DNA of 64,000 nt from Brachybacterium aquaticum (GTDB lineage Bacteria > Actinomycetota > Actinomycetes > Actinomycetales > Dermabacteraceae): NCBI RefSeq assembly GCF_014204755.1, contig NZ_JACHLZ010000001.1, positions 1,612,001 through 1,676,000 on the forward strand, read 5' to 3'. Position numbers and translations under genes: made by a program. Shown piece by piece: positions 16,991 through 26,377 of the stretch. Positions within the stretch are counted from its first letter, which is position 1. Each line of letters opens with the position of its first letter. The notes under the pieces were generated by a model. That model did not search any database and had not been told where the DNA came from. It worked only from the letters and a program-made list of their open reading frames with translations.

Positions 16991-17030
16991 GACGGCCCGT
17001 CCGCTCCCCTCACGGAGCGGACGGGCCGTC
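16991..17030. terminator. Bidirectional terminator between the AsnC-like gene and trpD
   Basis: A perfect 17-bp stem (left arm 16991-17007, right arm 17014-17030) with a six-base loop lies between convergent genes. Confidence 0.9.
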
Positions 17031-17079
17031 TGTGACTGCGCGGCGCGGCCGCGCCGTCGGCGCCTGCGCGGAGCCGGCC

Positions 17080-18162
17080 TCAGCCGTTCTCGGCGAGGGC
17101 CTTCTGCGAGGCGGCGGCCCACCGCTCGAGCAGGGTGGCAGGGGCCCCGGAGTCCAGCGCCGAGCCGGCCTCCTCGTAGGCGGCGGCGAAGCGGTCCGCG
17201 AACCCGTCGGAGGCCTGCTGCTCGATCCCGTCGTGGGCGACGATGCCGGCGGCGGCGTTCAGCAGCACCGCGTCGCGGATGGGGCCCATGCGCCCCTCGC
17301 GCTCGCCGGCGTAGAGGTCGCGGGCCACCTGGGCGTTCTCCTCGGCGGTGCCGCCGCGCAGGGCATCGAGACCGCTGCGCTCGATGCCGAGCAGCGCCTG
17401 CGGGTCCAGTACGTGCTCGCGCACCTCCCCGCCGCGCACCTCCCACACGTCCGAAGGAGCGGCGACGGTGAGCTCGTCCAGCCCGTCCTGGCCGCGGAAC
17501 ACGAGGGCGCTCGTGCCGCGGGAGGCGAAGACGCCCGCGACCGTCGGGGCGAGGGCGCGGTCAGCGACGCCGACGGCGCTGGCCAGCGGCCGGGCAGGGT
17601 TCGTGATCGGGCCGAGGATGTTCATCACGGTCGGGATGCCGAGGCCCCTGCGCGCCTCGGCGGCGAAGCGCATGGAGGGATGGAACACCTGAGCGAAGAG
17701 GAAGGTCATCCCCACCTCGCCCACGAGCCGTTCGACCTCGGACACCGGCAGTTCCAGGCGCACACCGAGCGCCTCGAGGACGTCGGCCGAGCCGGAGCGG
17801 GAGGTGGAGGCGCGATTGCCGTGCTTGACGACGGTGCGGCCGGTGGAGGCGATGATCATAGAGGCCATCGTCGAGATGTTCACGGTCTGGGCGAGGTCGC
17901 CGCCGGTGCCGACGATGTCGATCGCGCGGCGGTCCGCCTCCACAGGGCGGGCGTGCTCGATCATGGAATCGGCCAGCGCCTCCAGCTCGGTGCTGGTCAC
18001 ACCCTTGGCCTGCAGCGCCACGAGGAAGCCCGCGACCTGCACGGGCGACGCCTCGCCAGACATGATCCCGTCCATCGCCCAGGCCGCCTCCGCGGCGGGG
18101 AGCTCCTCACCGCGCACCAGGCGCGCGGTGAGCCGGGACCAGGTCGGGATGTTCTCGCTCAT
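17080..18162 (-). CDS. trpD: Anthranilate phosphoribosyltransferase
   Basis: It transfers phosphoribosyl from PRPP to anthranilate in tryptophan synthesis. The 360-residue length is normal. DIVGTGGDLAQTVNIST is the PRPP-binding signature, VKHGNRASTSRSGSADVLEA binds anthranilate and magnesium, and HPSMRF with GIPTVMNILGPITNPA are further family blocks. GGAGC lies before the ATG. No other trp gene is adjacent, as with the isolated trpD (Rv2192c) of M. tuberculosis. It is divergent from ctaE. Confidence 0.96.
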   Translation of the reverse strand: MSENIPTWSRLTARLVRGEELPAAEAAWAMDGIMSGEASPVQVAGFLVALQAKGVTSTELEALADSMIEHARPVEADRRAIDIVGTGGDLAQTVNISTMASMIIASTGRTVVKHGNRASTSRSGSADVLEALGVRLELPVSEVERLVGEVGMTFLFAQVFHPSMRFAAEARRGLGIPTVMNILGPITNPARPLASAVGVADRALAPTVAGVFASRGTSALVFRGQDGLDELTVAAPSDVWEVRGGEVREHVLDPQALLGIERSGLDALRGGTAEENAQVARDLYAGEREGRMGPIRDAVLLNAAAGIVAHDGIEQQASDGFADRFAAAYEEAGSALDSGAPATLLERWAAASQKALAENG

Positions 18163-18206
18163 GCTCCGATCATCGCACTTCCGACTCCTCGGCCGTCGCC
18201 CCGGTC

Positions 18207-18228
18207 ACCGTTCGGATCACGGAACGGT
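18207..18228. promoter_or_regulatory. Inverted repeat between trpD and ctaE
   Basis: ACCGTTC (18207-18213) and GAACGGT (18222-18228) form a perfect 7-bp inverted repeat with an eight-base spacer in the divergent intergenic region. It looks like an operator but no regulator is identified. Confidence 0.4.
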
Positions 18229-18386
18229 CACGACCACGCACATGGCCGGTCACCTGCGCGTATCGGTGCGTGTCCCGGTTCGTGACAGCGCGTCAGGAGG
18301 GATATGCTGGCCCGGTCCGCCCGGGGTGCAGACCCCGCGGTGAGCCTGGTCGTCGTGAACCGGGCACACTGAATCTGACGACACGA

Positions 18387-18398
18387 CATAATGGTGAC
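18387..18398 (+). promoter_or_regulatory. Leaderless promoter of ctaE
   Basis: CATAAT (18387-18392) ends six bases before the GTG start at 18399. Confidence 0.6.
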
Positions 18399-19133
18399 GT
18401 GACTACTGCGACCCTGACTGAGCGCCCCGCCCCCGCTGCTGCCCCAGCGGTCGGGCGTCCGAACCCGACGCAGATCGGCACCCTCGTCTGGCTCGCCAGC
18501 GAGCTGATGTTCTTCGGCGGCCTGTTCGCGATGTACTTCACCCTGCGCTCCATGGCGCCGGACACCTTCGCCGCCGGCCAGGCACACTTCACGCACGGTT
18601 TCGCCCTGCTGAACACCTCGATCCTGGTCTTCAGCTCCGTCACCTGCCAGATCGGCGTGTTCTACGCCGAGGGCCGCTTCCCCGGCGGGAAGCCGTTCCC
18701 GCCGCGCAAGCGCCGCGAGGGCTCGATCTTCAACATCGCCGGCTGGGGCATGATCGAGTGGTACACGCTCACCTTCATCCTGGGCGCGATCTTCGTCTCC
18801 GGCCAGGCCTACGAGTACACCGAGCTCGTGCACAACGGCGTGACGATGTCGTCCTCCCCGTTCAGCTCGATCTTCTACCTCGCCACCGGCTTCCACGGCC
18901 TCCACGTGATCGGCGGCCTGATCGCCTTCCTGATGGTCCTGGTGCGTGCGTACGTGGCGGAGAAGTTCACCGCGCACGAGCAGATCTCGGCGATCTGCGT
19001 GTCCTACTACTGGCACTTCGTCGATGTCGTGTGGATCGTGCTGTTCTTCGTCGTCTACATGCTCGACCCGATCATGAGCGCCACCTCCCCCGGCCACGTG
19101 ATCCCGTCGACCTTCAACTGGACGATCTTCTGA
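18399..19133 (+). CDS. ctaE: Cytochrome c oxidase subunit III
   Basis: Subunit III of the aa3 terminal oxidase, 244 residues. Membrane segments include IGTLVWLASELMFFGGLFAM, a second near FALLNTSILVFSSVTCQIG, and later FYLATGFHGLHVIGGLIAFL and SYYWHFVDVVWIVLFFVVYM. The conserved glutamates and histidines of the family (SELMFF, GFHGLHV, YYWHFVDVVW) are present. The GTG start at 18399 follows a leaderless promoter; an earlier open frame lacks family similarity. It heads the ctaE-qcrC-qcrA-qcrB operon, as in other actinobacteria. Confidence 0.95.
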   Translation: MTTATLTERPAPAAAPAVGRPNPTQIGTLVWLASELMFFGGLFAMYFTLRSMAPDTFAAGQAHFTHGFALLNTSILVFSSVTCQIGVFYAEGRFPGGKPFPPRKRREGSIFNIAGWGMIEWYTLTFILGAIFVSGQAYEYTELVHNGVTMSSSPFSSIFYLATGFHGLHVIGGLIAFLMVLVRAYVAEKFTAHEQISAICVSYYWHFVDVVWIVLFFVVYMLDPIMSATSPGHVIPSTFNWTIF

Positions 19134-19224
19134 GCCTCCCGCCCGCGCACGCTCCCGGGCAGAGCGCCACTCCATACCTCCCGTCCCTTCCCGCCCGCCC
19201 CCTCCACGAATCGAGGTCCGAACC

Positions 19225-20025
19225 GTGAAGGCTCTCGCCGCACGTCGCCATCACCCGATGGCGCTACTCGTGATCCTGCTGCTCGCGCTCGTCGCGACCG
19301 GCGGGCTGTACGTGGCGCTCAACCCGCAGACGGCCCAGGCCGAGGCCTACACCGAGGACGACGTGAATGCCGGCCAGGCACTCTTCCTCGCGAACTGCGC
19401 GACCTGCCACGGTCGTGACGCGCAGGGCCTCACCGATCCCGACGGCGCCACCCTCGGCCCCTCGCTGATCGGCGTCGGCGCCGCCGCCGTCGATTTCCAG
19501 GTCGGCACCGGTCGCATGCCCATGCAGCAATCGGGCGCCCAGGCCGCCGCCAAGCCGCCGCAGATGAACGAGGAGCAGACCCGGCAGCTCGCCGCGTACG
19601 TCGCCTCGCTCGGCCCCGGCCCCGCCGTTCCCGACGAGGAGTGGCTCGACACCGCCCAGGGCGACGCCACCCGCGGCGGCGAGATCTTCCGCATCAACTG
19701 CGCCATGTGCCACAACGCCGCCGGTGCCGGCGGCGCGCTGACCCGCGGCAAGTACGCCCCGCAGGTCGTCGGCGTCGAGGGCAAGCACGTCTACGAGGCG
19801 ATGGACACCGGCCCCCAGAACATGCCGGTCTTCAACGACACCAACCTGTCCCCCGAGGACAAGCGCGACGTCATCACCTACCTCGAGACCCTCGAAGAGA
19901 CCGGCACCCCCGGTGGCATCTCCCTGGGCTCCGTGGGCCCCGTCACCGAGGGTCTGTACGCCTGGACCATCGTCCTGTCCCTCCTCCTCGGTTGCGCCAT
20001 CTGGGTGGCGGCGAAGGCAAAGTGA
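19225..20025 (+). CDS. qcrC: Cytochrome bc1 complex dihaem cytochrome c subunit
   Basis: The fused dihaem cytochrome c (cytochrome cc) that passes electrons directly from the bcc complex to the aa3 oxidase, replacing soluble cytochrome c. 266 residues: an N-terminal membrane anchor (about 12-32), first haem site CATCH (Cys58, Cys61, His62), second CAMCH (Cys159, Cys162, His163) and a C-terminal helix (about 240-262). Methionine ligands probably lie in RMPM and NMPVF. The GTG at 19225 has GAGGTCC upstream. The stop overlaps the qcrA start by four bases. Confidence 0.96.
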   Translation: MKALAARRHHPMALLVILLLALVATGGLYVALNPQTAQAEAYTEDDVNAGQALFLANCATCHGRDAQGLTDPDGATLGPSLIGVGAAAVDFQVGTGRMPMQQSGAQAAAKPPQMNEEQTRQLAAYVASLGPGPAVPDEEWLDTAQGDATRGGEIFRINCAMCHNAAGAGGALTRGKYAPQVVGVEGKHVYEAMDTGPQNMPVFNDTNLSPEDKRDVITYLETLEETGTPGGISLGSVGPVTEGLYAWTIVLSLLLGCAIWVAAKAK

Positions 20026-21098
20026 ACGCGAGCATGAACACCAACCTCGACGGCACCTCCCCCAAGAAGGGCGTCTCCGCGATCGCCCCGAAGGAGGGCG
20101 GCGGCTTCCCGAACCCCGGACTTCCCCCGCATCCGAAGCGCCAGTCCGATCTGTCCAAGGCTGCGGAGAAGCGCGCCGAGAAGCTCGTGGCCGCGATGTT
20201 CCTCCTGAGCATCGTGGGCACCGCGGTCTTCATCGCGGCGTACTTCGTGGTCACCCCCACCGGGCCGAACCTCTTCGCCGAGTCGGAGACCCCGCAGGCC
20301 GTGTGGTGGTCGAACCTGATCACCGGCCTCGGCCTGGCCGTGGCGGTGTTCTTCATCGGTGCCGCCGCCGTGCACTGGGCCAAGACCCTCATGCCCGACG
20401 AGGAGTGGGTCGAGGAGCGCCACGACATCGCCAGCTCCCCCGAGGACCGCGACGAGGCCGCGGCGATCCTTCGCGACGGCATCGCCGAGACCGGCATCGC
20501 CCGCCGCCCGCTGATCGTCACCACGATGGTCGCCGCCCTGGCCGCCCTGCCGATCGCGGTGCTCGCACCGCTGTCGACCCTCGGCCCGCTGCCCGGCAAC
20601 AAGCTCCACCACACCTTCTGGGGCCACAACCCGGGTCAGCGCCTGGCGCGCGACCACGACGGCACGCCGATCAAGCTCTCCGACGTCGCGATGAACTCGA
20701 TCTTCCACGTCATGCCGGAGGGCCTGACCCACGAGACCGAGCACTTCCTCGAGGAGCGCGCCAAGGCCGCTGCGGTGATCGTCCGCATCGACCCCAAGCT
20801 CGCCAAGAACGAGGAGTCGATGGCCATGGGTGTGGACGGCGTCCTCGCCTTCTCCAAGATCTGCACGCACGTGGGCTGCCCGGTGGCGCTCTACGAGCAG
20901 CAGACCCACCACATGCTGTGCCCGTGCCATCAGTCCACCTTCGACGTCACCGACGGCGCCAAGGTGATCTTCGGCCCGGCCCACCGTCCGCTGCCGCAGC
21001 TGCCGATCGAGGTCGACGCCGAGGGCTACCTCGTGGCCCCCGGTGACTTCACCGAGCCGATCGGTCCCAGCTTCTGGAACATCCACAAGGACAAGTGA
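20022..21098 (+). CDS. qcrA: Cytochrome bc1 complex Rieske iron-sulfur subunit
   Basis: A Rieske [2Fe-2S] subunit of 358 residues with the actinobacterial extra N-terminal membrane helices (near 63-85, 105-128 and 170-190). Cluster ligands are CTHVGC (Cys281, His283) and CPCHQST (Cys300, His303). The GTG at 20022 overlaps the qcrC stop (GTGA) and has GAAGG upstream, so it is preferred over an ATG four codons later. It transfers electrons from menaquinol to cytochrome cc. Confidence 0.95.
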   Translation: MNASMNTNLDGTSPKKGVSAIAPKEGGGFPNPGLPPHPKRQSDLSKAAEKRAEKLVAAMFLLSIVGTAVFIAAYFVVTPTGPNLFAESETPQAVWWSNLITGLGLAVAVFFIGAAAVHWAKTLMPDEEWVEERHDIASSPEDRDEAAAILRDGIAETGIARRPLIVTTMVAALAALPIAVLAPLSTLGPLPGNKLHHTFWGHNPGQRLARDHDGTPIKLSDVAMNSIFHVMPEGLTHETEHFLEERAKAAAVIVRIDPKLAKNEESMAMGVDGVLAFSKICTHVGCPVALYEQQTHHMLCPCHQSTFDVTDGAKVIFGPAHRPLPQLPIEVDAEGYLVAPGDFTEPIGPSFWNIHKDK

Positions 21099-21102
21099 TC
21101 AC

Positions 21103-22782
21103 ATGACGACCACGACTCCCGGCACCCGGAAGCAGGCTTCCGACTCCGAGGGCACCACCCGCATCGGCAAGCTCGGCGCGGTGGGCGGCGACTGGCTGGA
21201 CCAGCGCGCCTTCGGCGGCTCGCTGGTGCGCACCTTCGCCCGCAAGCTCTTCCCCGACCACTGGTCCTTCATGCTCGGCGAGATGGCGCTGTACAGCTTC
21301 GTCATCCTGCTGATCTCCGGCGTGTTCCTGACCATGTTCTTCGACCCCTCCATGGAGGAGGTCGTCTACGACGGGCCATACACCGCGCTGCAGGGCGCGA
21401 TGATGTCCCGCGCCTTCGAGTCCACCCTCGAGATCTCCTTCGAGGTCAAGGGCGGTCTGCTGTTCCGGCAGATGCACCACTGGGCCGCGCTCGTGTTCAT
21501 GGTGTCGATCTTCGTGCACATGTTCCGCGTGTTCTTCACCGGCGCCTTCCGCAAGCCTCGCGAGCTCAACTGGCTCGTCGGCTTCTCGATCATGGTCCTG
21601 GGCATGGTGGCCGGCTTCACCGGCTACTCCCTCCCCGACGACGTGCTCTCCGGCAACGGCCTGCGCGTGGTCGACGGCCTGATGAAGTCCGTCCCGGTCG
21701 TGGGCACCTACATCTCGATGCTGCTCTTCGGCGGCGAGTTCCCGGGCACCCAGATCATCCCGCGCTTCTTCACCATGCACATCCTGCTGGTGCCGGCGCT
21801 GCTCCTCGGCCTGATCGCGATCCACCTGATCATGGTCGTCGCGCACAAGCACACCCAGTACCCCGGCCCCGGCCGCACCGAGCGCAACGTGGTCGGCTAC
21901 CCGATCCTCCCCGTGTTCGGCGCGAAGGCCGCCGGCTACTTCTTCCTGATCTTCGGTGTGATCACCCTGATCTCGGCGACCACGTCGATCAACGCCGTGT
22001 GGGTGTACGGGCCCTACGACCCCTCCCCCGTGTCCGCCGGCTCGCAGCCGGACTGGTACATGCTGTGGACGGACGGCGGCCTGCGCCTGATCCCGGGCTG
22101 GGAGTTCACGATCTTCGGCTACGTGATCTCGCTGAACATGCTGATCCCGATCGCGATCTACGGCCTGATGCTCGCCTTCCTGGCGCTCTACCCCTTCATC
22201 GAGGCGTGGGTGACCGGCGACGACCGCGAGCACCACATCAACGATCTGCCGTACAACGCCCCGGTCCGTACGGGTCTCGGCGTCGCGTGGATCTTCCTCT
22301 ACGTGCTGCTCGCGATGGCGGCCAGCAACGACCTCATCGCCGTCGCGCTGCAGCTGTCGATCAACGACCTCACATGGCTGTTCCGGATCGCGTTCTTCGT
22401 GGGCCCGGTGCTGGTCTTCTACATCACCAAGCGCTTGTGCCTGTCGATCCAGCGCCATAAGCGCGACCTCGCCCTGCACGGCCGCGAGACCTCGCGAGTG
22501 GTGCGGACCGAGACCGGCGACATGATCGAGATCCACGAGCCGCTCAGCGACTACGACCGCTGGGTCCTCGTGCAGCACGACGACTACCGCCCGCTCAAGG
22601 CCGGCAAGGGCGTCTCCGCCCTGCGCGCCCGTGCGACGAGCTTCTTCTTCAAGGACCGCATCGAGCCGGTCACCCCGGCTGAGCTCCGCGAGGCGCTCGA
22701 GCACGCGGGTCATGAGAAGCACGTCATCGACGAGCTCACCGGCGGCGACTACCGCATCCCGGCGGAGAAGGTCCACCACTGA
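21103..22782 (+). CDS. qcrB: Cytochrome bc1 complex cytochrome b subunit
   Basis: The menaquinol-oxidising cytochrome b, 559 residues. Paired haem-ligand histidines are in the helix HHWAALVFMVSIFVHMFRVF and in FTMHILLVPALLLGLIAIH. The Qo-site motif is PDWY (QPDWYMLW), the actinobacterial variant of PEWY. The C-terminal extension after the last helix (from about residue 450) is charged and cytoplasmic. The start ATG lies four bases after the qcrA stop. A very strong hairpin follows, ending the operon. Confidence 0.96.
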   Translation: MTTTTPGTRKQASDSEGTTRIGKLGAVGGDWLDQRAFGGSLVRTFARKLFPDHWSFMLGEMALYSFVILLISGVFLTMFFDPSMEEVVYDGPYTALQGAMMSRAFESTLEISFEVKGGLLFRQMHHWAALVFMVSIFVHMFRVFFTGAFRKPRELNWLVGFSIMVLGMVAGFTGYSLPDDVLSGNGLRVVDGLMKSVPVVGTYISMLLFGGEFPGTQIIPRFFTMHILLVPALLLGLIAIHLIMVVAHKHTQYPGPGRTERNVVGYPILPVFGAKAAGYFFLIFGVITLISATTSINAVWVYGPYDPSPVSAGSQPDWYMLWTDGGLRLIPGWEFTIFGYVISLNMLIPIAIYGLMLAFLALYPFIEAWVTGDDREHHINDLPYNAPVRTGLGVAWIFLYVLLAMAASNDLIAVALQLSINDLTWLFRIAFFVGPVLVFYITKRLCLSIQRHKRDLALHGRETSRVVRTETGDMIEIHEPLSDYDRWVLVQHDDYRPLKAGKGVSALRARATSFFFKDRIEPVTPAELREALEHAGHEKHVIDELTGGDYRIPAEKVHH

Positions 22783-22810
22783 CCCTCCCCCGCCCGCGGT
22801 GACGCGGACA

Positions 22811-22852
22811 TGACGAAGGAGCCCCGAGGAATTCCTCGGGGCTCCTTCGTCA
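22811..22852 (+). terminator. Terminator of the ctaE-qcrCAB operon
   Basis: A perfect palindrome of 42 bases (about 19 paired bases around AATT) begins 29 bp after the qcrB stop. Confidence 0.92.
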
Positions 22853-23092
22853 CTCGTCGCCTGGCGCGGGGCCGTTCGGCGGCTGACAGCGCTCTTCTCC
22901 CACCGCAGTGGCATGGTCACGCCGTGCTGGGCCCTCTCCCCCGGCCAGGGTGCTTGACGTGTCGCTGCTCCGCAGGGATAGCGACGCCTCATGCACCCTG
23001 CCCCGCCGGCAACGACGCGTCAGGCACCTTAGCCGCACAGATCAACTGGCGTGAGGCAGTACGGCCGACGAGTTGCGACACGGTGCCAGGCG

Positions 23093-23146
23093 CAGAGGCC
23101 CGCGGCTCAGAGGCCCGCGGCTCAGAGGCTCAGAGGCTCAGAGGCT
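23093..23146 (-). repeat. 15-bp and 8-bp tandem repeats after a small gene
   Basis: Two units CAGAGGCCCGCGGCT (23093-23107, 23108-23122) and three units CAGAGGCT (23123-23146). On the minus strand the array directly continues from the stop codon of the small gene and each unit carries CTG/CTGAG. Confidence 0.9.
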
Positions 23147-23421
23147 CAGGACAGGAGCATTCCCCTGCCTCGACGCCCTTGGGGATCCTCCCGCCCGCCG
23201 GCGATATCTACGAGATGACGTGCGGCGACGGGTCGAAGACGACGATCCGCGCGGCGCAGCGTGCGCAGGGCCCGCAGAGGTCGATCCGCGGGGTCGACGC
23301 CCGCCTGTGACAAGACGTCCAGCGCCCACGTCACGGCGTCACGCTCGCCGCCCTGTCCGGGGTACAGCACGGCGATCTGTGCTCGAGCTCGGTCTCTCGG
23401 GCTGATGGATGGTCCGATCAT
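23146..23421 (-). CDS. Small hypothetical protein
   Basis: A 91-residue reading frame starting MIGPSISPRDRARAQIAVLY and ending in an arginine-rich tail. I do not recognise it. Support for coding: the ATG has AGGGGAG about eight bases upstream, third codon positions are G+C-rich and the middle (ERDAVTWALDVLSQAGVDPA) looks like an amphipathic helix. The same frame stays open upstream to 24111 but that part has poor coding character. It lies alone between the qcr and cta gene clusters. Confidence 0.5.
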   Translation of the reverse strand: MIGPSISPRDRARAQIAVLYPGQGGERDAVTWALDVLSQAGVDPADRPLRALRTLRRADRRLRPVAARHLVDIAGGREDPQGRRGRGMLLS

Positions 23422-24178
23422 CTTGGGTCTCCCCTCGCTCCGAGGACCTCCGCCGCACTCGGCGTGCGCAGATCCGGGGTGGACTCGGTGCAAACACGCT
23501 AGCACCTGCCAGAGCGACGACCCATGGTGCGTCACAGCGCTCGCAGCACGCCTCGGCGCGCAACCACGCTTTAGCGCAGGAACCCCGACTCGGAGCAGAA
23601 ACACGGCCCTGGCCGACTCTCTCCGCCTGCCGCATCGCACGGTCCGCAGACGCCCCTTGCGATCCGCTCGTCTACATCCGCTTTCAGCTGTACAGACCTT
23701 TACATGGCATATCCGCCGTACAACAGTTCCTACCCCACCAAGTTCGGCGGTGGCCGGACTGCCAGCACTCTCACGTTCGATGCGCGCAGACAGTTCGATC
23801 ATCAGTGCGCACAGGAGCTCCTTTCTCCGGCGGAACTCTGCAGCCGCGTGCTGCGCGCTATCACTCCGCGGCTCGACCTGCGGCAGAGGTCTCCCGAGGG
23901 CCGGAAGGATGCCGTCTGCTCCTGTGCGGCGCAAGGGTGCCCGCCCTGCGGTCTCGTGGAGTGTCGGACCCGCCCGCCGGGCCCGATGCCGTGCTCGGCA
24001 GACAGCACCAATGCAGTCTGCTGTGCACAGCGATCGCCGGAGGCAGAACGCCCGTCCTCGGCGTGCAGAGACCCCGACTGGTCGATGCGGAGTCCCGCGG
24101 CCCGCACACATGCGCGCGCCTCACTTCCGGTGCCTTCCTCTCCGAGCCCCCGGCGATCCCTGCCTCGGCATGCAGGAA
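23422..24178. other. About 750 bp with no convincing gene
   Basis: Open frames exist on both strands but none shows a ribosome site plus the strong third-position G+C bias of neighbouring genes, and A+T content is visibly higher than around it. No tRNA, transposase or direct repeats are seen. It may be a decayed gene or foreign DNA between the two respiratory clusters. Confidence 0.5.
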
Positions 24179-24204
24179 GGCCCCGCATCCGAAGATGCGG
24201 GGCC
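24179..24204 (-). terminator. Terminator of the ctaC-ctaD-ctaF operon
   Basis: A perfect 11-bp stem (GGCCCCGCATC and its complement) with a CGAA tetraloop, 43 bp beyond the ctaF stop. Confidence 0.85.
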
Positions 24205-24246
24205 TGCCAAGTGAGCTGCTCCCCGAGGGGTGCGCGCTGTGGTCGA

Positions 24247-24663
24247 TCAGTGGGCGTGCTGGCCGCTCGAGAACTCGAGGACCCACTGGATCACGCCGTA
24301 GACGCCGAACATGACGCCGAAGGCGAAGATCCACCAGCCCGCCGCGATCCCGAGGAAGCACAGCGCGCCGCCAATGGCGGTCCAGAGCGGGGCCCAGCTG
24401 TAGGGGCTGAAGCTGCCCTGCACGCCGGCGTCGTCGTGGACCTCGGCATCGAGGTTGTCGGATGCTCCGAGGTCGTTCTTGCGGATCGCGATCGACATGA
24501 CCATGGCGATCATGAAGGCCAGGCCGGTGAGACCGATCAGGGCCGGGAAGCCGGCGGGCTCGATGCCCAGGGGCTCGTAGAAGCCGGTAAGCAGGCCGTA
24601 GGCGATCGCGACGATCAGGAAGAAGACTCCCATGATCCAGAAGATCTTGGCGGTTGCTCTCAT
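24247..24663 (-). CDS. ctaF: Cytochrome c oxidase subunit IV (actinobacterial type)
   Basis: The small actinobacterial subunit IV of the aa3 oxidase, 138 residues with four membrane helices (two near 5-25 and 40-62, two near 95-112 and 113-132) ending EFSSGQHAH. The ATG at 24663 is one base after the ctaD stop codon, so translation is coupled. A much longer frame upstream is antisense-like sequence inside ctaD. Confidence 0.92.
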   Translation of the reverse strand: MRATAKIFWIMGVFFLIVAIAYGLLTGFYEPLGIEPAGFPALIGLTGLAFMIAMVMSIAIRKNDLGASDNLDAEVHDDAGVQGSFSPYSWAPLWTAIGGALCFLGIAAGWWIFAFGVMFGVYGVIQWVLEFSSGQHAH

Positions 24664-24664
24664 G

Positions 24665-26377
24665 TCAGTTGGTCCTCGGGTTCTCGGCGGGCTCCTCGGC
24701 GAGCATGTGGTCCTGCAGCGCGACCTCCGGGTGGTGGAGATCGAAGGCGGGACGCTCGGAGCGCACGCGGGGCAGCGAGTGGAAGTTGTGGCGCGGGGGC
24801 GGGCAGGAGGTGGCCCACTCCAGGGACGCACCGTAGCCCCACGGGTCGTCGACCTCGACCTTCTTGCCCTTCAGGTGGGTGAGCACCACGTTGAGCAGGA
24901 AGGGCAGGGTCGAGGCGCCCATGACGAATGCGCCGACGGTGGAGATCTGGTTCATCCAGTCGAACCCGTCCTCGTACAGGTAGTTCACGTAGCGGCGCGG
25001 GGCGCCGGCCACACCGAGCCAGTGCTGGATGAGGAAGGTGAGGTGGAAGCCGATGGTCAGCAGCCAGAAGTGCAGCTTGCCGAGGCCCTCGGAGAGCTTG
25101 TAGCCGAACATCTTCGGCCACCAGAAGTAGAAGCCCGCGAACATCTCGAACACCACGGTGCCGGCCATCACGTAGTGGAAGTGCGCGACCACGAAGTAGG
25201 TGTCAGAGAGGGGGAAGTCCAGCACCGGCGAGGACAGGATGACGCCGGTCAGACCGCCGAAGATGAAGGTGGTGAGGAAGCCGAGGGTGAACAGCATCGG
25301 CGTCTCGAAGGTCAGCGACCCTCGCCACATGGTGCCGATCCAGTTGAAGAACTTCACGCCCGTCGGGACCGCGATCAGCATCGTCATGAAGGCGAAGAAG
25401 TCCAGCATCACGGCGCCGGTGGTGTACATGTGGTGCGCCCACACGGTGACCGAGAGGGCGGCGATGGAGATCGTCGCGCCGACGAGGGTCTTGTAGCCGA
25501 AGATCGGCTTGCGGGAGAACGCCGGGATGATCTCGGAGGCGATGCCGAAGAACGGCAGCGCGAGCACGTACACCTCGGGGTGGCCGAAGAACCAGAACAG
25601 GTGCTGCCACAGGACCGGGCCGCCGTTGGCGGGATCGAAGATGTTCGCGTCGAAGCGACGGTCCGCGCCGAGCGCGAGCAGCGCCGAGGCGAGCGGCGGG
25701 AAGGCCATCAGCACCAGCACACCGGTGATGAGGATGTTCCAGGTGAAGATCGGCATCCGGAACATGGTCATGCCGGGCATGCGCATGCACAGGATGGTGG
25801 TGATGAAGTTGACCGCGCCGAGGATCGTTCCGAAGCCCTGCAAGCCCAATCCGAAGACCCACAGATCACCGCCCAGGCCGGGCGAGAACGTCGTGTCCGA
25901 CAGCGGCGCATAGGCGAACCAGCCGAAGGACGCGGCACCCTGCGGGGTGAGGAAGCCGGCCACCACGATGAGGGAGCCGAAGAGGGTCAGCCAGAAGGCG
26001 AACATGTTCAGGCGCGGGAAAGCCATGTCCACGGCGCCGATCTGCAGCGGCACCAGATAGTTGGCGAAGCCGTTGAACAGCGGAGTGCCGAACATCAGCA
26101 GCATGATGGTGCCGTGCATTGTGAACAGCTGGTTGTACTGGTCCTTGGAGACCACGACCTGCAGGCCGGGCTCCCAGAGCTCGGTGCGGATGCCGAGGGC
26201 GAGCAGGCCGCCGAACGCGAAGAACGCGAAGGCCATGCCCATGTACATCATGCCGATCAGCTTGTGATCGGTGGTGGTCAGCAGCTTGAAGAAGTGCCGT
26301 CCGAGGCCGGTGGGGCGCTCCTCCTGGAACCGCGCGGTCCCGGCGGTGCTCGCGGGGGCGGTGACGTGGGTGCTCAC
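24665..26377 (-). CDS. ctaD: Cytochrome c oxidase subunit I
   Basis: The catalytic haem-copper subunit, 570 residues and twelve helices. His88 (FTMHGT) ligates the low-spin haem a; HPEVY at 266-270 supplies a CuB histidine and the cross-linked tyrosine; His315-His316 are further CuB ligands; HFH at 399-401 binds haem a3 and haem a. The GTG overlaps the ctaC stop by four bases (GTGA). In M. tuberculosis ctaD is elsewhere in the genome, so the ctaC-ctaD-ctaF arrangement here is the Micrococcales form. Confidence 0.97.
   Translation of the reverse strand: MSTHVTAPASTAGTARFQEERPTGLGRHFFKLLTTTDHKLIGMMYMGMAFAFFAFGGLLALGIRTELWEPGLQVVVSKDQYNQLFTMHGTIMLLMFGTPLFNGFANYLVPLQIGAVDMAFPRLNMFAFWLTLFGSLIVVAGFLTPQGAASFGWFAYAPLSDTTFSPGLGGDLWVFGLGLQGFGTILGAVNFITTILCMRMPGMTMFRMPIFTWNILITGVLVLMAFPPLASALLALGADRRFDANIFDPANGGPVLWQHLFWFFGHPEVYVLALPFFGIASEIIPAFSRKPIFGYKTLVGATISIAALSVTVWAHHMYTTGAVMLDFFAFMTMLIAVPTGVKFFNWIGTMWRGSLTFETPMLFTLGFLTTFIFGGLTGVILSSPVLDFPLSDTYFVVAHFHYVMAGTVVFEMFAGFYFWWPKMFGYKLSEGLGKLHFWLLTIGFHLTFLIQHWLGVAGAPRRYVNYLYEDGFDWMNQISTVGAFVMGASTLPFLLNVVLTHLKGKKVEVDDPWGYGASLEWATSCPPPRHNFHSLPRVRSERPAFDLHHPEVALQDHMLAEEPAENPRTN

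Noticed and set aside
23146-24111. A 321-codon open frame on the minus strand
   Set aside because: Only the last 91 codons have a ribosome site and coding-like third positions; the rest is Arg/Cys-rich noise typical of G+C-rich non-coding sequence.
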